Assembly: GCA_032164245.1 (NCBI GenBank)
Contig: JAVMKO010000010.1
Span: 47,948,848 to 48,012,847 of the forward strand
DNA length: 64,000 nt
Reading direction: 5' to 3'
Origin: Sternotherus odoratus
Taxonomy: Eukaryota; Chordata; Testudines; Kinosternidae
In this document: piece after piece, positions 21,895 to 33,625 of the stretch
How positions within the stretch are numbered: the first letter of the stretch is position 1
Layout: each line of letters opens with the position of its first letter
Notes under the pieces: model-generated
What the model saw: only the letters and a program-made list of their open reading frames with translations
Told to the model about the DNA's origin: nothing
Databases searched by the model: none
Position numbers and translations under genes: made by a program

Positions 21895-22300
21895 TGTCTA
21901 TAGGGCTGGCCTGGCAGTGGGAGAGAGGGAGCACTTTGATATGTTTGAAAGGCTCCCCAAACCAAGTGGCATTGAGACTTGATGCATGGGGTCACAGTGC
22001 CACTTAGGTTTGGCCTGACTACCCTTTTGTCATGATGGAGGGGCAGCTGGGCTAAATTTGAGTGGCTCTGAGACCCTGAAGACCAGGTCAATGCCGGGAA
22101 TGGAGAGCAGGGTCCTTCCACACATGATAGGAGTTGCTCTTCCAGGATGAGTTTGGGTCTGGCTCACTCTCCAACTCCCTTCCCTCCTGCCCGTGAGGCG
22201 TCCCCTCAGTGATAATTTTTGGAAGGGTGGGGGAGTCAGTTTCAGATTTTGCTGTAGGCTCCCCCAAAACCTCTGTGTGGCCCTGATTGTCCATTGTAAT
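21895..22300. repeat. Possible TIR element, weakly supported
   Basis: A GC-richer block begins TAGGGCTGGCCTGG and ends CCTCTGTGTGGCCCTGA. The termini are weakly inverted and the block stands out in composition from AT-rich flanks. Overlapping open frames on both strands follow from that composition. No target duplication is evident. Confidence 0.25.
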
Positions 22301-23079
22301 ATATCACAATTATTGAATGAAGCAAATCTAAGCAGAAGGAATCTGTTAACGTGCTGCATAGCATATAATTTTATGTGCTAAATTAAAAGTCCACTAATCC
22401 CCTAGCCTCCCTCCCTACCCCCCCCCCCCAAATGTTCTTAACTACAGTCTTCTACTATCAGTTAAAGGCAATTAGAGACTGCTGACAAACTGGCTATTTT
22501 CTGTGGTACCCTGTCAGGGATTCTTATTATCTTACCAGACAGAAAATAAAGATGTACAATTCTATACTTAAGGGGCAAGATAAAACTATAGATTCATCAA
22601 AGCCTGACTTCTTTTTCCCTGGAGCAATTGATCAACCTGTATCTTCGTTATTTTAATCCCCAAAATCTAGCTGCTTCCTCTTCCAAAAACGCACCCAACT
22701 TCATGTTACATTCATGCTTGCTCACTTATTCTCATGCTGACTTTATACAGAGAATGGCAGCTCTATATTCCACACTCCTAAAGATACACTGACAAGTCTG
22801 CTTATAGGTTAGTTCCTATCTCAATTTCAGCCAATGATGTATGATTTTCACACTAGTTCCAATCCTAACCAGCTTTTTTGACACCAATCCAGAGCTTTTT
22901 TCATTCAGTAATTTAAAGAAATCCGCTTCTGTATAACTCTGCCTCATTTTCTGTAAACTATGGTGTTGGAAGGCTGATGGGCTCTTCAAATGTGAGCCTG
23001 GAAAGCTGCCAGGCACTGAACACTGCCGTGCTTCCACCCAGTAGCAGCTGTAACCACCTTGTGCTCCTCTATGCATGAC
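22301..23079. other. Unassigned DNA
   Basis: No repeat or gene recognised. A C-run lies near 22421. Confidence 0.35.
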
Positions 23080-23430
23080 TCAGATCACAGGAAGTTCCAA
23101 CTCAGGTGGTTTGACAGGTAGCAGCCGCATGGCTCTTGATTGGCTTCCTGCTCTATATACATCCAAGAGGAGATCCAGGAATTGCCCAGGCAATAGTGTG
23201 GATTTTCTGTAGCTGTCACAAACATACCTATACTTGAACTCTTCTGGCTTTGACCTTGGCTTGATTTGACTTCACTTCCCGACCCAGACCCTGAAACCTG
23301 ACTCCAAATTTGGTCTCTGGTCTCAATCCCTGCCTGGAATGTGACTACAAACTCCTCTGTTCTTCTTAGCCTCAGGCTCTGACCCTTGGTCCTGACTGGT
23401 TTTGTCAGGACCCTGATAGGTGCTAAGGAA
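23080..23430 (+). mobile_element. LTR-like fragment
   Basis: TTGGCTTCCTGCTCTATATA is followed by a train of CTTGGCTTTGACC-like and CCCTGACC-like phrases. I recognise this as the promoter and downstream part of a turtle LTR repeat in plus orientation, with CTATATA at about 23151 as TATA box. The minus-strand open frame of 120 codons here has no viral motif that I see and is probably accidental. Ends not found. Confidence 0.35.
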
Positions 23431-23674
23431 TCCAATACTTTTCCCATAATTCATGTTTGGAAAATTGTACATGGATAATTAGTCTGGATAAAATAAAAGC
23501 CCCTTTCCCAAACCTTTACTAAAATCTGGAACCAAACCCAATATGAAACCCTGCTGTGGTACAGGTAAATTAGCTTGTCCGTTTCCTTATCATTTTTCTT
23601 TTCTGAGTGACCCATAATTTTAGAACTCCAGCCCAGATCAGAAGTCAAAGTGCAGAATAGAGCTGGATGCATTT

Positions 23675-23915
23675 TTTAGATGAATAGTTTATTCACAAAA
23701 AACAAAATGCAGTTTGGAGTCACGTTGAAATTATTCACAAATCTGGGTCAAATTTAGCAAATAATTTTGGCAGAAAAAATGAAAACAAAAAATGGAAAAG
23801 TCAAAACTTTTCATTCCAAACTTTCTGCGGAAAACATTTTGTCTTTTCATTTTGAAATGACATTTTGTTTAGAAATTTAGCTTTATTTATTTATTTTAAA
23901 AGGGTATAAGAAACC
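23675..23915. repeat. MITE rich in TTTTCATTTTG phrases
   Basis: Repeated AAAACATTTTGTC, AAAACTTTTCATTCC and ATTTTGTTTAG phrases occur in both orientations. The same style of repeat lies at 33385-33590, with AGAGCTGGGGAAAATTTTGA at its left. I see no coding content. Confidence 0.4.
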
Positions 23916-24239
23916 AGCTGAAAACTAAACAAAATGAAAATACTAAAAAAAAAAAATTCTTGTAGATGAAATGAAACGTTTCACTTGACACAAAACAATT
24001 TTTTTTCCTCATTTTGGCAAAAGGAAAAAAACCTTCCATCTTTTTTTTTGTTTTGTTTTTTGTTTTGGCCACCAAAATAAACTTAACTTTAGTTCTCTTC
24101 CATATACCTCTGAGTGTAAAGATCCCAAGACTAATTTGTCTTTGAACTGCTACCGAACAAATAATACAATAAAACTACGCACGTAAACATTCCTTTCCTT
24201 TTTCTGTAACTGTACTGTGTATTGCCATTCCTTTTCAGC

Positions 24240-25110
24240 TATATTCTGATTAGCTTTGGTCTCCAGTCTCAGTATCATTGCATGAGCCACTGATAAGACT
24301 GTAAACCTAATTTATCTAGATCTTTCTTAACTTGTCTGCTCTTTCCCCCTGTATTTACCTCCTTACAATTGTGTGCCATCAGCAAATGTAATCACTTTTG
24401 AACATTCCTAAGGTCACAACAATAAAAAAAAATAATCTAAACTTGTACTAGTGTTAAATTTCCTAACAACTTTCTTGTCCTTTTTCTACCTTATGCTGTC
24501 TCAGTTGTAAAGACATCTTATGTTTTTGTAGACACCTGCTTCCCACCTTTAAATCCATTTGAATCTACTTTGGCATTCCTCCTCTGAACCATGCTCAAGA
24601 AAGCATTGGCTACTGTGCCACAAAACAAATCAATCTGTTTTGTGGTACACTATCAAACGCTTCCCTGAAATCCAGATAAATTGTCCATTATGTCACCATT
24701 GTCTACCAAATCGGTAATTTATTCAAAGAACTCAAGCAAATTTGTCAGGCATGACCGTCTTTTTTGATAAATTCATCCTGTAGCCATGCTTTACTAAATT
24801 ATAAATCTTTAAATGTGCTTTAATAATCTTACGCCTTCCCCACAACTAAATTCAGGATTATAGATCTGCACTTTCTAGGGTCTTGGAACCTTTTAAAGAA
24901 AAAAGAATTACATTAGCTATCACTTCAGTTTGTTATACTCCCCTCCATACTTACTAAGCTATCACAAATCCTGCCAAGGGCTTTTCTTTTCCCCTTACTA
25001 CTTCCTACAGATTTCTTGGTTGTAATTCATCTGGGCCTGGAGCTTTGTCGACATTTAATAGTTCTAATTGCCTAATTAAAGTATCAGCTCTGTTGGAACT
25101 GTAGAGCCTT
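24240..25110 (-). mobile_element. CR1 LINE, reverse-transcriptase region, antisense and decayed
   Basis: Read on the minus strand, the order of conserved blocks follows the CR1 ORF2 reverse transcriptase. It includes text corresponding to an FEKVTDF-like stretch near 24740, AFDTV-like sequence near 24655, and the region upstream of the active-site block near 24370. On the plus strand the cues are TATCAAACGCTTCCCTGAAA and AATTCATCCTGTAGCCATG. Stops and frameshifts are frequent, so no long frame remains. Boundaries are approximate and the 3' end of the element is missing. Confidence 0.7.
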
Positions 25111-25737
25111 TTTAAGATTCTTCTTTTTCCAGTGAGTAAATGTGTTTTCAGGCACACTCTCTCCTTTTTGTGTATTCATTACAAACTGTAGTTAAAGATG
25201 TGAAAAGTCTGACTTCATTTAGAATGTCTTAGCTTGTCAGTGTAAGACAGACACTTCTCATTGTTTCTCATAGCCTCCAGACTACAAAACAGACAGGAGT
25301 GAGAAATACACAGAAGTATTGACCCAAGGTGTAGAGGGAGCACCTGTACAATTTTAATTTCCTGGTTCTGATCAGGAAAAATTGTATAATAAAATAAATA
25401 CGTTGCACATGGTACAGTGACTCTCACTTAAGGGTTGCAGAGAAAGTTGGTGACAAAACCAATCTTAGCACCAAAGATTTTTAACTTACTGCCTCTATGT
25501 TGAACACTAAACATTATTTCCTATTATTTGAACATAGCTAGTTGGAGATTAATTTCTCTTTATAGAGGTCATAAGGTGCATTATTTACTTGAGAGAGAAA
25601 AACGGTGGGCAGCTTTGCTAAATGATTTGCATTTATCCACAAGATGATCTTGTGATTAACATTCATAATCAGGAAGTTTTAAAAGCATCCAGTTCATCTG
25701 AGAGCTGCCCTTGCATGCTATCAGACACATATAGATA
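25111..25737. other. Unassigned DNA
   Basis: No gene or repeat recognised. Confidence 0.4.
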
Positions 25738-26225
25738 CCGTATGTTCCGGCGTATAGGACGACTTTTTTGAGACTATTTTCCTGGCTTAAACTCAGGGGT
25801 CATCTTATACGCCGGTAAAAAAAAACCACACACAAAAAGCGCATGCGCCCCGCTCTCCCGTCCCCGCCGCAGGCGGGCTGCTGGGAGCGCCCCGCTCTCC
25901 CGTCCCCGCCGCAGGCGGGCTGCTGGGAGCACCCCGCTCTCCCGTCCCCGCCGCGGGCGGGCTGCTGGGAGAGCGCCGCTCTCCCGTCCCCGCCGCGCAG
26001 CAGCCGCGGTGGGGACGGGAGAGCGGCGCGCTCCCAGCAGCCCACCCGCGGTGGGGACGGGAGAGCGGGGCGCTCCCAGCAGCCCGCCCGCGGCGGGGAC
26101 GGGAGATTGGGGCGCACGCGCTTTTTGTGTTTGGGTTGTTGTTTTTTTTTGTAATCCGGCTTTTTTACTGGAAAACTCGGGGGTCGTCTTATACGCCCCG
26201 TCGTCCTATACGCCGGAACATACGG
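25738..26225. mobile_element. TIR element with CCGTATGTTCCGGCGTATAG ends and GC-rich core
   Basis: The left end CCGTATGTTCCGGCGTATAG and right end CTATACGCCGGAACATACGG are exact inverted repeats of 20 bp, and the pairing extends further through GACGAC/GTCGTC. TA flanks both ends (25736-25737, 26226-26227). Each end has a second internal CTTATACGCC phrase. The centre is a large inverted repeat of CTCCCGTCCCCGCCGC-type units, so the element is close to a palindrome. It shares ends of the same style and the same kind of core with the element at 13106-13575. The superfamily is uncertain. Confidence 0.92.
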
Positions 26226-26579
26226 TAAATTGTTTATTTCTGAGGTGTGCATTGTTTACACATCATCAGGTAATCATGTATTTTGGAAATTTACTAATAT
26301 TTACAAATACCAGTGAAATGGAAAATGTTCATTTTGGAGCTGTTCTTGCATAATTGTTAAATACATAGCCCTCAATTTCAAATGTACATTTGGATATTAC
26401 ATTTATACATATGTGTTGCTCTGCTGGGATCCTTAAGGATTTTTCAAACTTGATTGCACATACAGTAGGCCAGAATGAGTAAAACTATATATTACCGTAT
26501 ATTAGGGTGTTCCACCTGAAGATCGTGGCTTGTCTTCCATGAGCCCAGCTTAATGTGCTAGAGGAATAAGTCAAAATTC
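26226..26579. other. Unassigned AT-rich DNA
   Basis: No gene or repeat recognised. Confidence 0.4.
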
Positions 26580-26752
26580 TTACTCAAAGGAGTTAGGAAG
26601 AAACTTAATCTGTGGCTAGGTTATTCTATAATTGCCCCTTCTGAGAGGAGAGGTTCTTGCAGAGTTTCTTGAAGTATCTGGTGGTGGTCAGTATTGGAGA
26701 CATGGGTTATGGATTAGGTGGATCATTCTCTGATCCAGTATGGCAATCCGTA
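26580..26752 (+). mobile_element. CR1 LINE, 3' end fragment
   Basis: GGAGTTAGGAAGAAACTTAA, a CATAATTGCC-like phrase, TTTCTTGAAGTATCTGGTGG and CTCTGATCCAGTATGGCAAT run in the order of a CR1 3' UTR subtype. The copy at 37083-37235 is the same subtype. It is a separate insertion from the longer CR1 just downstream. Confidence 0.7.
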
Positions 26753-26769
26753 TGTGTCTATGAATTGCT

Positions 26770-27747
26770 CCCCCTTAAACCAGGTTTCAGTATGTCATTT
26801 TACATATCACTTTGTGTTTAATGAAAGGGTTATTAACGATCTGGAAAAAAGGGTAAATAGTGAGGTGGCAGATGATACAAAACTACTTAAGATAGTTAAG
26901 ACCCAGGCAGACTGCAAAGAGCTAAAATATGATCTCTCCAAACTGGGTGACTGGCAGCAAAAGAGCAGATAAAATTTAATGTTGATAAATACAAAATAAT
27001 GCACATTGGAGAGTATAATCCTAACTATACATGTAAAATGATAGGGCTGAAATTTGATGTTATCTCTCAAGAAAGAGATCTTGGAGTCATTGTGAATCGC
27101 TCTCTGAAAACAACCACTCAGTGTGCAGCAACAGTCAAAAAAGCAAACAGAATGCTGGAAATAATTAAGAAAAGGATAAATAATAGGACAGAAAATATTA
27201 TGTTGCCTCTATATAAATTCATGATATGTCCACATCTTGAATACTGTGTACAGATGTGGTCGCACCATCTCAAAAAAGATATATTGGAATTGGAAAAGGT
27301 TCAGAAAAAGGCAACAAAAATGATTAGGGATATGGAATGGCTTCTGTATGAGGAGAGATTAATAAGACTGGAACTTTTCAGCTTGGAAAAAGAGACAGCT
27401 AAGGGGAGATATCATTGAGGTCTGTAAAATCATGATTGGTGTAGAGAAAGTAGATAAGGAAGGGTTGTTTACTACTACTTATAACACAAGAACTAGGGGT
27501 CAACAAATGAAATTAATTGGCAGCAGGTTTAAAATAAATAAAAGGAAATATTTCTTCATACAACACACAGTCAATCTGTGGATCTCCTTTCCAGAGGATG
27601 TTGTGAAGGCCAAGACCATAACAGGGTTCAAAAAAAGAGCTAGATAAACTTATAGAGGATAGGTCCATCAATGGCTATTAGCCAGGATGGGCAGGGAATG
27701 GTGTCCCTAGCCTCTGTTTGCCAGTAGGGCCATTCTTATGTTCTTAA
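26770..27747 (+). mobile_element. CR1 LINE, C-terminal ORF2 and 3' UTR, inactive
   Basis: The plus strand encodes the end of the CR1 reverse transcriptase. The active-site box (usual F/Y-A-D-D) reads VADD at 26865-26876, followed by DCKELKYDLSKLGDW. After a frameshift near 26960 come KIMHIGEYNPNYT, ERDLGVIVNRSLK, KKANRMLEIIKKRI and PHLEYCVQMWSHHLKKDI. A second frameshift near 27410 leads to [13 protein letters not shown] and [18 protein letters not shown]. The 3' UTR ends with TTCTTATGTTCTTA. It is 5'-truncated and has lost the endonuclease, ORF1 and most of the reverse transcriptase; two frameshifts make it inactive. Confidence 0.93.
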
Positions 27748-28161
27748 ATAATGGTTTAAGCATATGTAGATTCTCTCCCCACTCCTGTATTTTTATTTTA
27801 TTTTATTTTGTGTAAGAAAGAGTTCAATAGCACAAGTTCCTGCTACAGACACCTGCCATTTTTGTCTTTAAAACACAAAGAAAAAATGTTATTAAGACAA
27901 CTTCAGCTGGGACACTATGCCACTGCTGCATTAATATGATGGTGATAAAGTATGACAGGATGAACTTTACACTGCTTAGTCTTGATAATTGTCAAAACGT
28001 TATGCTGGTAATTTCTAACACGTTCAGTGGATGCATAAAGCTGAGTGGTGGATGGGAAGGCATTTACAGTATATTACACTCTATAGGATTTCAAAAACAG
28101 TGCTTTTTTCTGGGGCTGTCTATGAATAAAGTTGTATGTGTGGGTGTGTGAGTGAGAGAGA
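27748..28161. other. Unassigned DNA
   Basis: AT-rich with a TTTTATTTTATTTTATTTTG microsatellite-like run near 27793. No gene. Confidence 0.4.
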
Positions 28162-28444
28162 GGGCTGGTCTTCACTGGGGGGAGATCGGCTGTAGATATG
28201 CAAATTCAGCTACGTTAACAACGTAGCTGAATTTGGCGTATCTACAGCCGACTTACCTGTCATCCTCACGGCAGCGGTAGTCGGCGGCGTGCTCCCCCGT
28301 CGACTCCAGCTTGTGCCTTTTGGCGAGCTGGAATTCCGGAGTTGTCGGGGGCACTGCTGGCGATCGATTTATCACATCTTGACAAGACGCGATAAATTGA
28401 TTGCCAAAAGATTGATCCCTGCCAGCTTTAGTGAAGACAAGCCC
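28162..28444. repeat. MITE with internal perfect hairpin
   Basis: The ends GGGCTGGTCTTCAC and GTGAAGACAAGCCC are inverted repeats with one mismatch. Inside, AAATTCAGCTACGTT and AACGTAGCTGAATTT form a perfect 15-bp hairpin with a 3-base loop (28202-28234). The pairing resumes outside through GGCTGTAGATATG and CGTATCTACAGCC with small mismatches. The second half contains CCCCCGTCGACTCC and CGATCGATTT. The element at 37255-37498 is an inverted member of the same family. No target duplication scored. Confidence 0.72.
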
Positions 28445-28792
28445 ATTGTGTGTGTGTGTGTTAGTGCCACCTGGGAGTGCATGTTTTCATTACGTGACTG
28501 ACCAAATGTAAAACTTAGGAACATGTACTTTATTCTGGTAGTAACCGGTCCCTACCCTCCTTATGCCTGCTATATATATATTCCATTTGATGACAAAATT
28601 TAAGGGATCTTAAATGTTCAGTAGCCTTGGTTTGTAGTAGGGATGAATCTTGTATAAATTCTTGTGAAACTGTTACAATTATTCAGACTTTTATTAAATT
28701 ATCTGGGATGAATTTTCATGTGAGTCATCATCTATTACTTTTACATCACTTATAGTTTGCAAGATACTTTAAATAGCAAATAGTAAGACAGA

Positions 28793-29335
28793 CATAGACT
28801 CATAGATTTTAAGGTTAGAACGGAGCATTGTGATCATCTAGTCTGACCTCCTCTATATTGCAGGCCACAGAACCTCACCTACCCCCTCATAACATAGATC
28901 TCCTAACCTCTGGCTGAGTTACTGAAGTCCTTGAATCATGATTTAAAGACTTCAAGTTACAGAGAATTCACTATTTACAATAGTTTAAACCTGCAAGTGA
29001 CTCGTGGACCAGGCTGCAGAGGAAGGCACAAAACCTCCAAGGTCTTTGCCAATCTGACCTGGGGGAAAAAATCTTCCCAATCTCAAATTTTCAGTTACAC
29101 CCTGAGAATGTGGCTAAGACCCACCAGAGAGATACTGAGGAAATAATGATCTGTAGTAACTCAGAGCCCTCCCCATCTAGTGTTCTGTCTCCAGCCATTA
29201 GGGATTTTTGCTACTGGGCCAAATGTCATCAGAGGCAGTCCCATTTTACCATCCCCTCCATACATTTATCAAGCTCAGTCCTGAAGCCAGTTAGGTTTCA
29301 TGGTTCCCACCTCAAAGAATTTACAATCTAAATCC
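28793..29335 (-). mobile_element. CR1 LINE, 3' region, antisense
   Basis: The plus strand begins with CATAGACTCATAGATTTTAA, the reverse complement of the short-repeat CR1 3' end, and continues with CATTGTGATCATCTAGTCTG and TCCTTGAATCATGATTTAAA. This is the well-known CR1 tail subtype of sauropsids, here on the minus strand. The 5' truncation point is near 29335. It holds no long frame. Confidence 0.85.
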
Positions 29336-29421
29336 CAGCAAGTAATGTTGCACCCGATTAACTTCAAGCATGAGTAGTCCTACAGACTCCAGAGGGGTTA
29401 CTTGTGCTTAAATTTAATATC

Positions 29422-30223
29422 TGTGATGGGCTGTACCAGGGACTTTGAGGTCTCCTGCTTGATGCCTTGGAGTCCCACCCCACCCCACCCCACCCCACCC
29501 CATGAAAGAAGCAGTGAAGGTGAGTCCTCTTGGTCTGCCTAAAAAGGCTGTAGGGAAGCAGCCAATTAGAGCATATCAGGCTCAGTTAAGAGGCGGTGCA
29601 GAGTCTTAGCAACTCTCTTGTTGGCTGGGACTAGAAGGGTGAGGCAGGACTAAAAGGTTGTGAAATTCCACAGGTAAAGAGACCGAGGAGAAACCCTGCT
29701 CAAGCAGGCATAGGACTGGAAAGCTCTCCAGATGTAGAGGCTTAGGAGAGACAACCGTGATTTAAAAGGATGCAGAGATTATTACAATCTCTTCAGGCAA
29801 AAAGGCCTGTGAGATACCCTCTTCAAACTGGGAACAGTCAGAATCCAAGAGGGTGATAAGACAGAGTGGGAAACAGCACAGGGAATGCTGCAGCAGCAAC
29901 TATTAAAGAAGGCAGAACATGGCTGCAATTTGTAGGGTTTGAGGGTTAGGATCCGGAGTAGTGGGTGGGATCCAGGTTCCTCCATCAGCCACTGCAGAAA
30001 TGGCCTGAGCCCTAAGAAGGGAAGAAGACTCAGTACTAGAAGCCTGAGAAAGGCTCAAATATTTAAACAGGCCTGGAGAAGGGCTGAAGACCCCACACAT
30101 GACCAAACATTTGGTTCCTTCATGCGTTTGACTGCATGTGACTTGGCTAGAGGGCTGAGCCACTGAAGGCCCACCCACCTGATGAGGACAGCAACTCATG
30201 AGAGTTGAGTTTGCCCCATCACA
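29422..30223. mobile_element. LTR-like element with TGTGATGGGC / GCCCCATCACA ends
   Basis: The ends TGTGATGGGCT and TGCCCCATCACA are short inverted repeats starting TG and ending CA, as in LTRs. The flanks ATATC (29417-29421) and ACATC (30224-30228) match at four of five bases, consistent with a 5-bp target duplication. The body contains AGCAGCCAATTAGAGCATAT and CAGGCTCAGTTAAGAGG, which recall a similar block in the solo LTR at 43.4 kb. There is no internal coding region, so it would be a solo LTR. A TIR transposon remains possible. Confidence 0.55.
29474..29502. repeat. (ACCCC)n microsatellite
   Basis: Five near-perfect pentamer copies lie within the LTR-like element at 29422-30223. Confidence 0.9.
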
Positions 30224-31134
30224 ACATCTTACAGCTAAGTATTTGCGGAAGTGGGACTTTACCTGCAAATGGATCCTTTGAAGACAGACTTCTACATCAA
30301 CTCAGAGCCCCACTGAAGTCAGTGGGGTTCTGCATGGGCATGGAGGTCTGACTGCAGCATAGGAGCCCTTAGTTCAGGCCTGACTTATCAAATGGGATCT
30401 CTAATGCAAAGAGTCGAGATATGAAGCCTTGAGAAAGGATGGAACTTACAGTAATACTATCATATGGTTATAGAGTTTAGACATTTTCACATCCTGGTGA
30501 TTCAATTAATATTAAATATAAATGGTGTTTTTGCTTAATTCTTATGGATGCCATGGAAAAGCAAGACTTGAGGGATTTTATTAAATTAACTGGAAAAGAA
30601 AAGAATAACATTGATATTATTCTGCTTTCTGACTGAGATCACATCTGTTCCCTTAACCTTTGGGAAACTAGCAGTTTCTGGGGCCTGATCAGGAACTTTA
30701 TGCCAGGAACTGAGCAAGGATTTCAGCATCTGAGAAACATGGCAGGGCAAGATTCTCACCCGGAGCCAGGACTGCTCAGTCTCATTATTTTCAGAAACCT
30801 ACACTAACTCCCAGCATACGTTCCCCATCTAGATCTTGCAGAATGAGAGAGAGAACTCAACTGGCTGGAGTAGGCTTGAAAGAGAAAGGAGGCTGATGGC
30901 AGTGGAAGGAGAGAGATATAATTGGGGTGAGTTAGTAAAAAGAAGGGTAAGGCAGAACAACATCCTAGAACACTGCAACTTTCACTTCCCATTCCTCCCA
31001 GGCTCTATCAAACCACTCACATCTGGAATTTAGTTAGTGGGGGTGTTGTTTGAGAGAGTCTAAGGGGAAACCCATCACCCCATTCTGCAGCTCTAGAACT
31101 ATAAGAGCTAGAATTTAAGTTGACTTACATATAG
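30224..31134. other. Unassigned DNA
   Basis: No gene recognised. The phrase CCCCACTGAAGTCAGTGGGG at about 30308 is a perfect-looking short palindrome of the kind found at the centre of reptile MITEs. Confidence 0.4.
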
Positions 31135-32680
31135 TGCTCAGGGATGTGAAAAATCCACATGCCTGAACACCATAGATATGCCAACCTTACCTACGGTGTA
31201 GATGCAGCCAGGTCAACAAAATAATGCTTCTGTCAACCTAGCTACCATCGCTCACAGCAATGGGAAAGAAAAAAAACCTTTCATCACTGTAGGCAGGGCC
31301 ATTCTTAGGATTTATGGGACCCTACACAGTATTATTAAACTGTTGCCCCTATGCCTGACTTGCTCTTAGCAGCACAAACATACGTACAGTACTGGAAAAC
31401 TTGCCACATGCATTTTATTAAAAACAGTTTAATTGTGCTGCCTCCAACCCTAACCCCTGCATTTCTCTTCCACCTGCACCCCCAAACCCAGCCCTGCACT
31501 GCCAGTGTGCCCCGCCACATGCCCCCCCTGCCCAGTACCCCACATCCCTTATACCCAGCAACCCCCAAGTCCAATGGCCTCACCCAGAGATCTTCACCAT
31601 AGATTTCTATGCCCAGCGATCTCCCATCCACAGACCCCCCCCACATTGCCCAAAGCCCCCCCCCCCCAAACCCTCCTCCCCTCAACTGCCCAGCACTCCA
31701 TATTCCTGAGGGAAATCAGCACCAAACAATTACATTCTGTGCACAATATTTTAAAATATAAATAAAAGTTTTCAGTTACTCCAGCCTTGTCAAGTGTGAG
31801 TCCATCTTCCTCCCCAGCTAAGAGGTCACTCCTTCCCTTTCATTGCTGCTTTTCTGCTCCATGTACACCCCCCTCCTCCCATTGTGTTAGTGTCAGTTTC
31901 CTCCCATTGACATTGGAATACTGTGAATGGACAGGAAAAGCAAAGGTCACCTTCTTTATTTTCTTTAATTTTGCCTTGTCCCCAGCCTGATTGTATGTGT
32001 GCCTCTCCCTTCTCCCAGCCCTTGTCTGCTGCTGATCCCCGCTGGGGAGGGAGGAGGGGAAATGTGACAGTCCAAAGAGGATCCTGGGCATCTGAGCTTA
32101 AACTTCAGAGAAGAGGGAGTTGGAGTGAAAAGTAGACTAGTAGGGAGATTGCAGGGAGTTGCTGGAGGGGCAGGGCACGTGGACAGAAGAAGAGAGAAGT
32201 GCAGGTACAGTGTGGGGCTGCTTGGAACAGCTGCTCTCCCCCATTCTGCTCCCCAGGAGGTACTAGGGCATTCTCTGCTTGCTCACTGAGCTAGTCAAAG
32301 AAAACACCCCCTGCCCCGGCTCTTTCCCCTTCCCAGCCCAGCTCCCCCCCAGCAATCCCCAGCCTGGTTCCTCCTCAGTCCCGTGCTCTCCAAAGTCCCT
32401 TGCCCAGCTCTACCCCCCAACCCCCCCGAGCTCAGCTCCCCGCTTTCTTCCCAGCCTCCGGGCGTCCCTCCTGCTCTGTTCCCAGTTTCTCCCCCCTCCC
32501 CCGCACTGCAGCCATCGAGGGTGGTGTCTCAAATTTTTGGGTGCCCTACGCTGCCGCGTAGGCTGCGTATACTTAAGGACGGCCCTGTCTAAACTATGGG
32601 ACTCACTATGCCATACATCTCTACAGCACCAGAGCTATGCCACTCTAGCCCCTGTAAGGTAGATATGGTCTGTATCTTAC
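31135..32680. repeat. MITE split by a large TIR element
   Basis: Text on the left (GGGATGTGAAAAATCCACAT, GTCAACCTAGCTACCATCGC) and on the right (TCTAAACTATGGGACTC, GCCACTCTAGCCCCTGTAAG) looks like the two halves of a common turtle MITE. They are separated by the element at 31294-32587. The family is one of the GTCTACACT group. Confidence 0.45.
31294..32587. mobile_element. hAT-like TIR element
   Basis: The left end CAGGGCCATTCTTAGGATTT and right end TTAAGGACGGCCCTG are imperfect inverted repeats of the CAGGG...CCCTG kind seen in hAT elements. The 1294-bp body has C-rich stretches without stops on several frames but no transposase motif. The flanks do not show a clear 8-bp duplication, so the class is inferred from the termini alone. 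Confidence 0.6.
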
Positions 32681-33384
32681 TATTCACAAGTGTTTTCAGG
32701 GGAAAAAGGCGTTCATAGAGACCTTGTGAGAAATATAAAACAACGTTCCTCAAAAATAGATATGTGATCATTAAAATGTTAGGAAATGTAGGTTTCACCT
32801 CAGAATAAGGAATAATAAAGTAGATTTATTGCAGGAAGGTATGTTTTTCTTCTTTTCTTCATATTTTGATGAATAATCAACATTCCCAATTGCTATTTAT
32901 CTCCTTTTTACACTTTAACAAGTAATTCTATTCATAATTACAACATTTCATGAGTTTGTAGAAAATTGGCACTTGCTGTATATAGGGTAACAGCACAATT
33001 CAACATCTATCTTAGGGAGAACTGTATTTTTTGCTCATTTTTATCTGGAAATGTTTGAATTTTAAGCAGAGTTGCTTGCCTGTTAAAATTCACAAGTATT
33101 GTAGACATAGAACAAATACAAATTGTGACTTTTATTTACATGAAATTAAAAACTCCTAAATAGCTTCTGGTTTCTTCTATCATGGATGCAATGAACAGGT
33201 ACCATATATTTAAAAACGGAACTTCTTTTTGTAGACTGCTGGATTTTATCTGCCATTGTCCATTATGGAGATCAGCTTAGGGAGAGGAGAGACACAAAAG
33301 TGTAACCCAGGATAAATTATGGTAGGACTCAAGTGAGGATGAAAATCCCTGTTCCTCATCCAGACTGAAGGGATGTTACCAATA
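32681..33384. other. Unassigned AT-rich DNA
   Basis: No gene or repeat recognised. Confidence 0.4.
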
Positions 33385-33590
33385 GAGCTGGGGAAAATTT
33401 TGACTGAAAACTATTCATGAATTTGTGTCGCTTTTGCTGGCTAGTTTCACTCAAACAAAAAAAATATCAAAGTGTTCCAGTAATGTCAAACCAGGACGTT
33501 TTCTTTTGACCCGATTCAAATTTTTTTGGTTCAATCTCAGGCATTTTGACAAAAGGACTAGATTTAAAAAATACTTTGCGGGAGGAAGTG
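33385..33590. repeat. MITE of the AAAATTTTGA type
   Basis: AGAGCTGGGGAAAATTTTGA opens the segment, which is followed by TTTTGAC and CAAAATG-like phrases in both orientations. It resembles 23675-23915. The palindrome at 33626-33735 may have inserted into it. Confidence 0.4.
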
Positions 33591-33625
33591 GCAACAGCAG
33601 CAGCAGCCTCCCTTCTAACCTTTGG

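Noticed and set aside
23085..23447. A 120-codon minus-strand frame
   Set aside because: It is antisense to an LTR-like region and has no recognisable viral or cellular motif.
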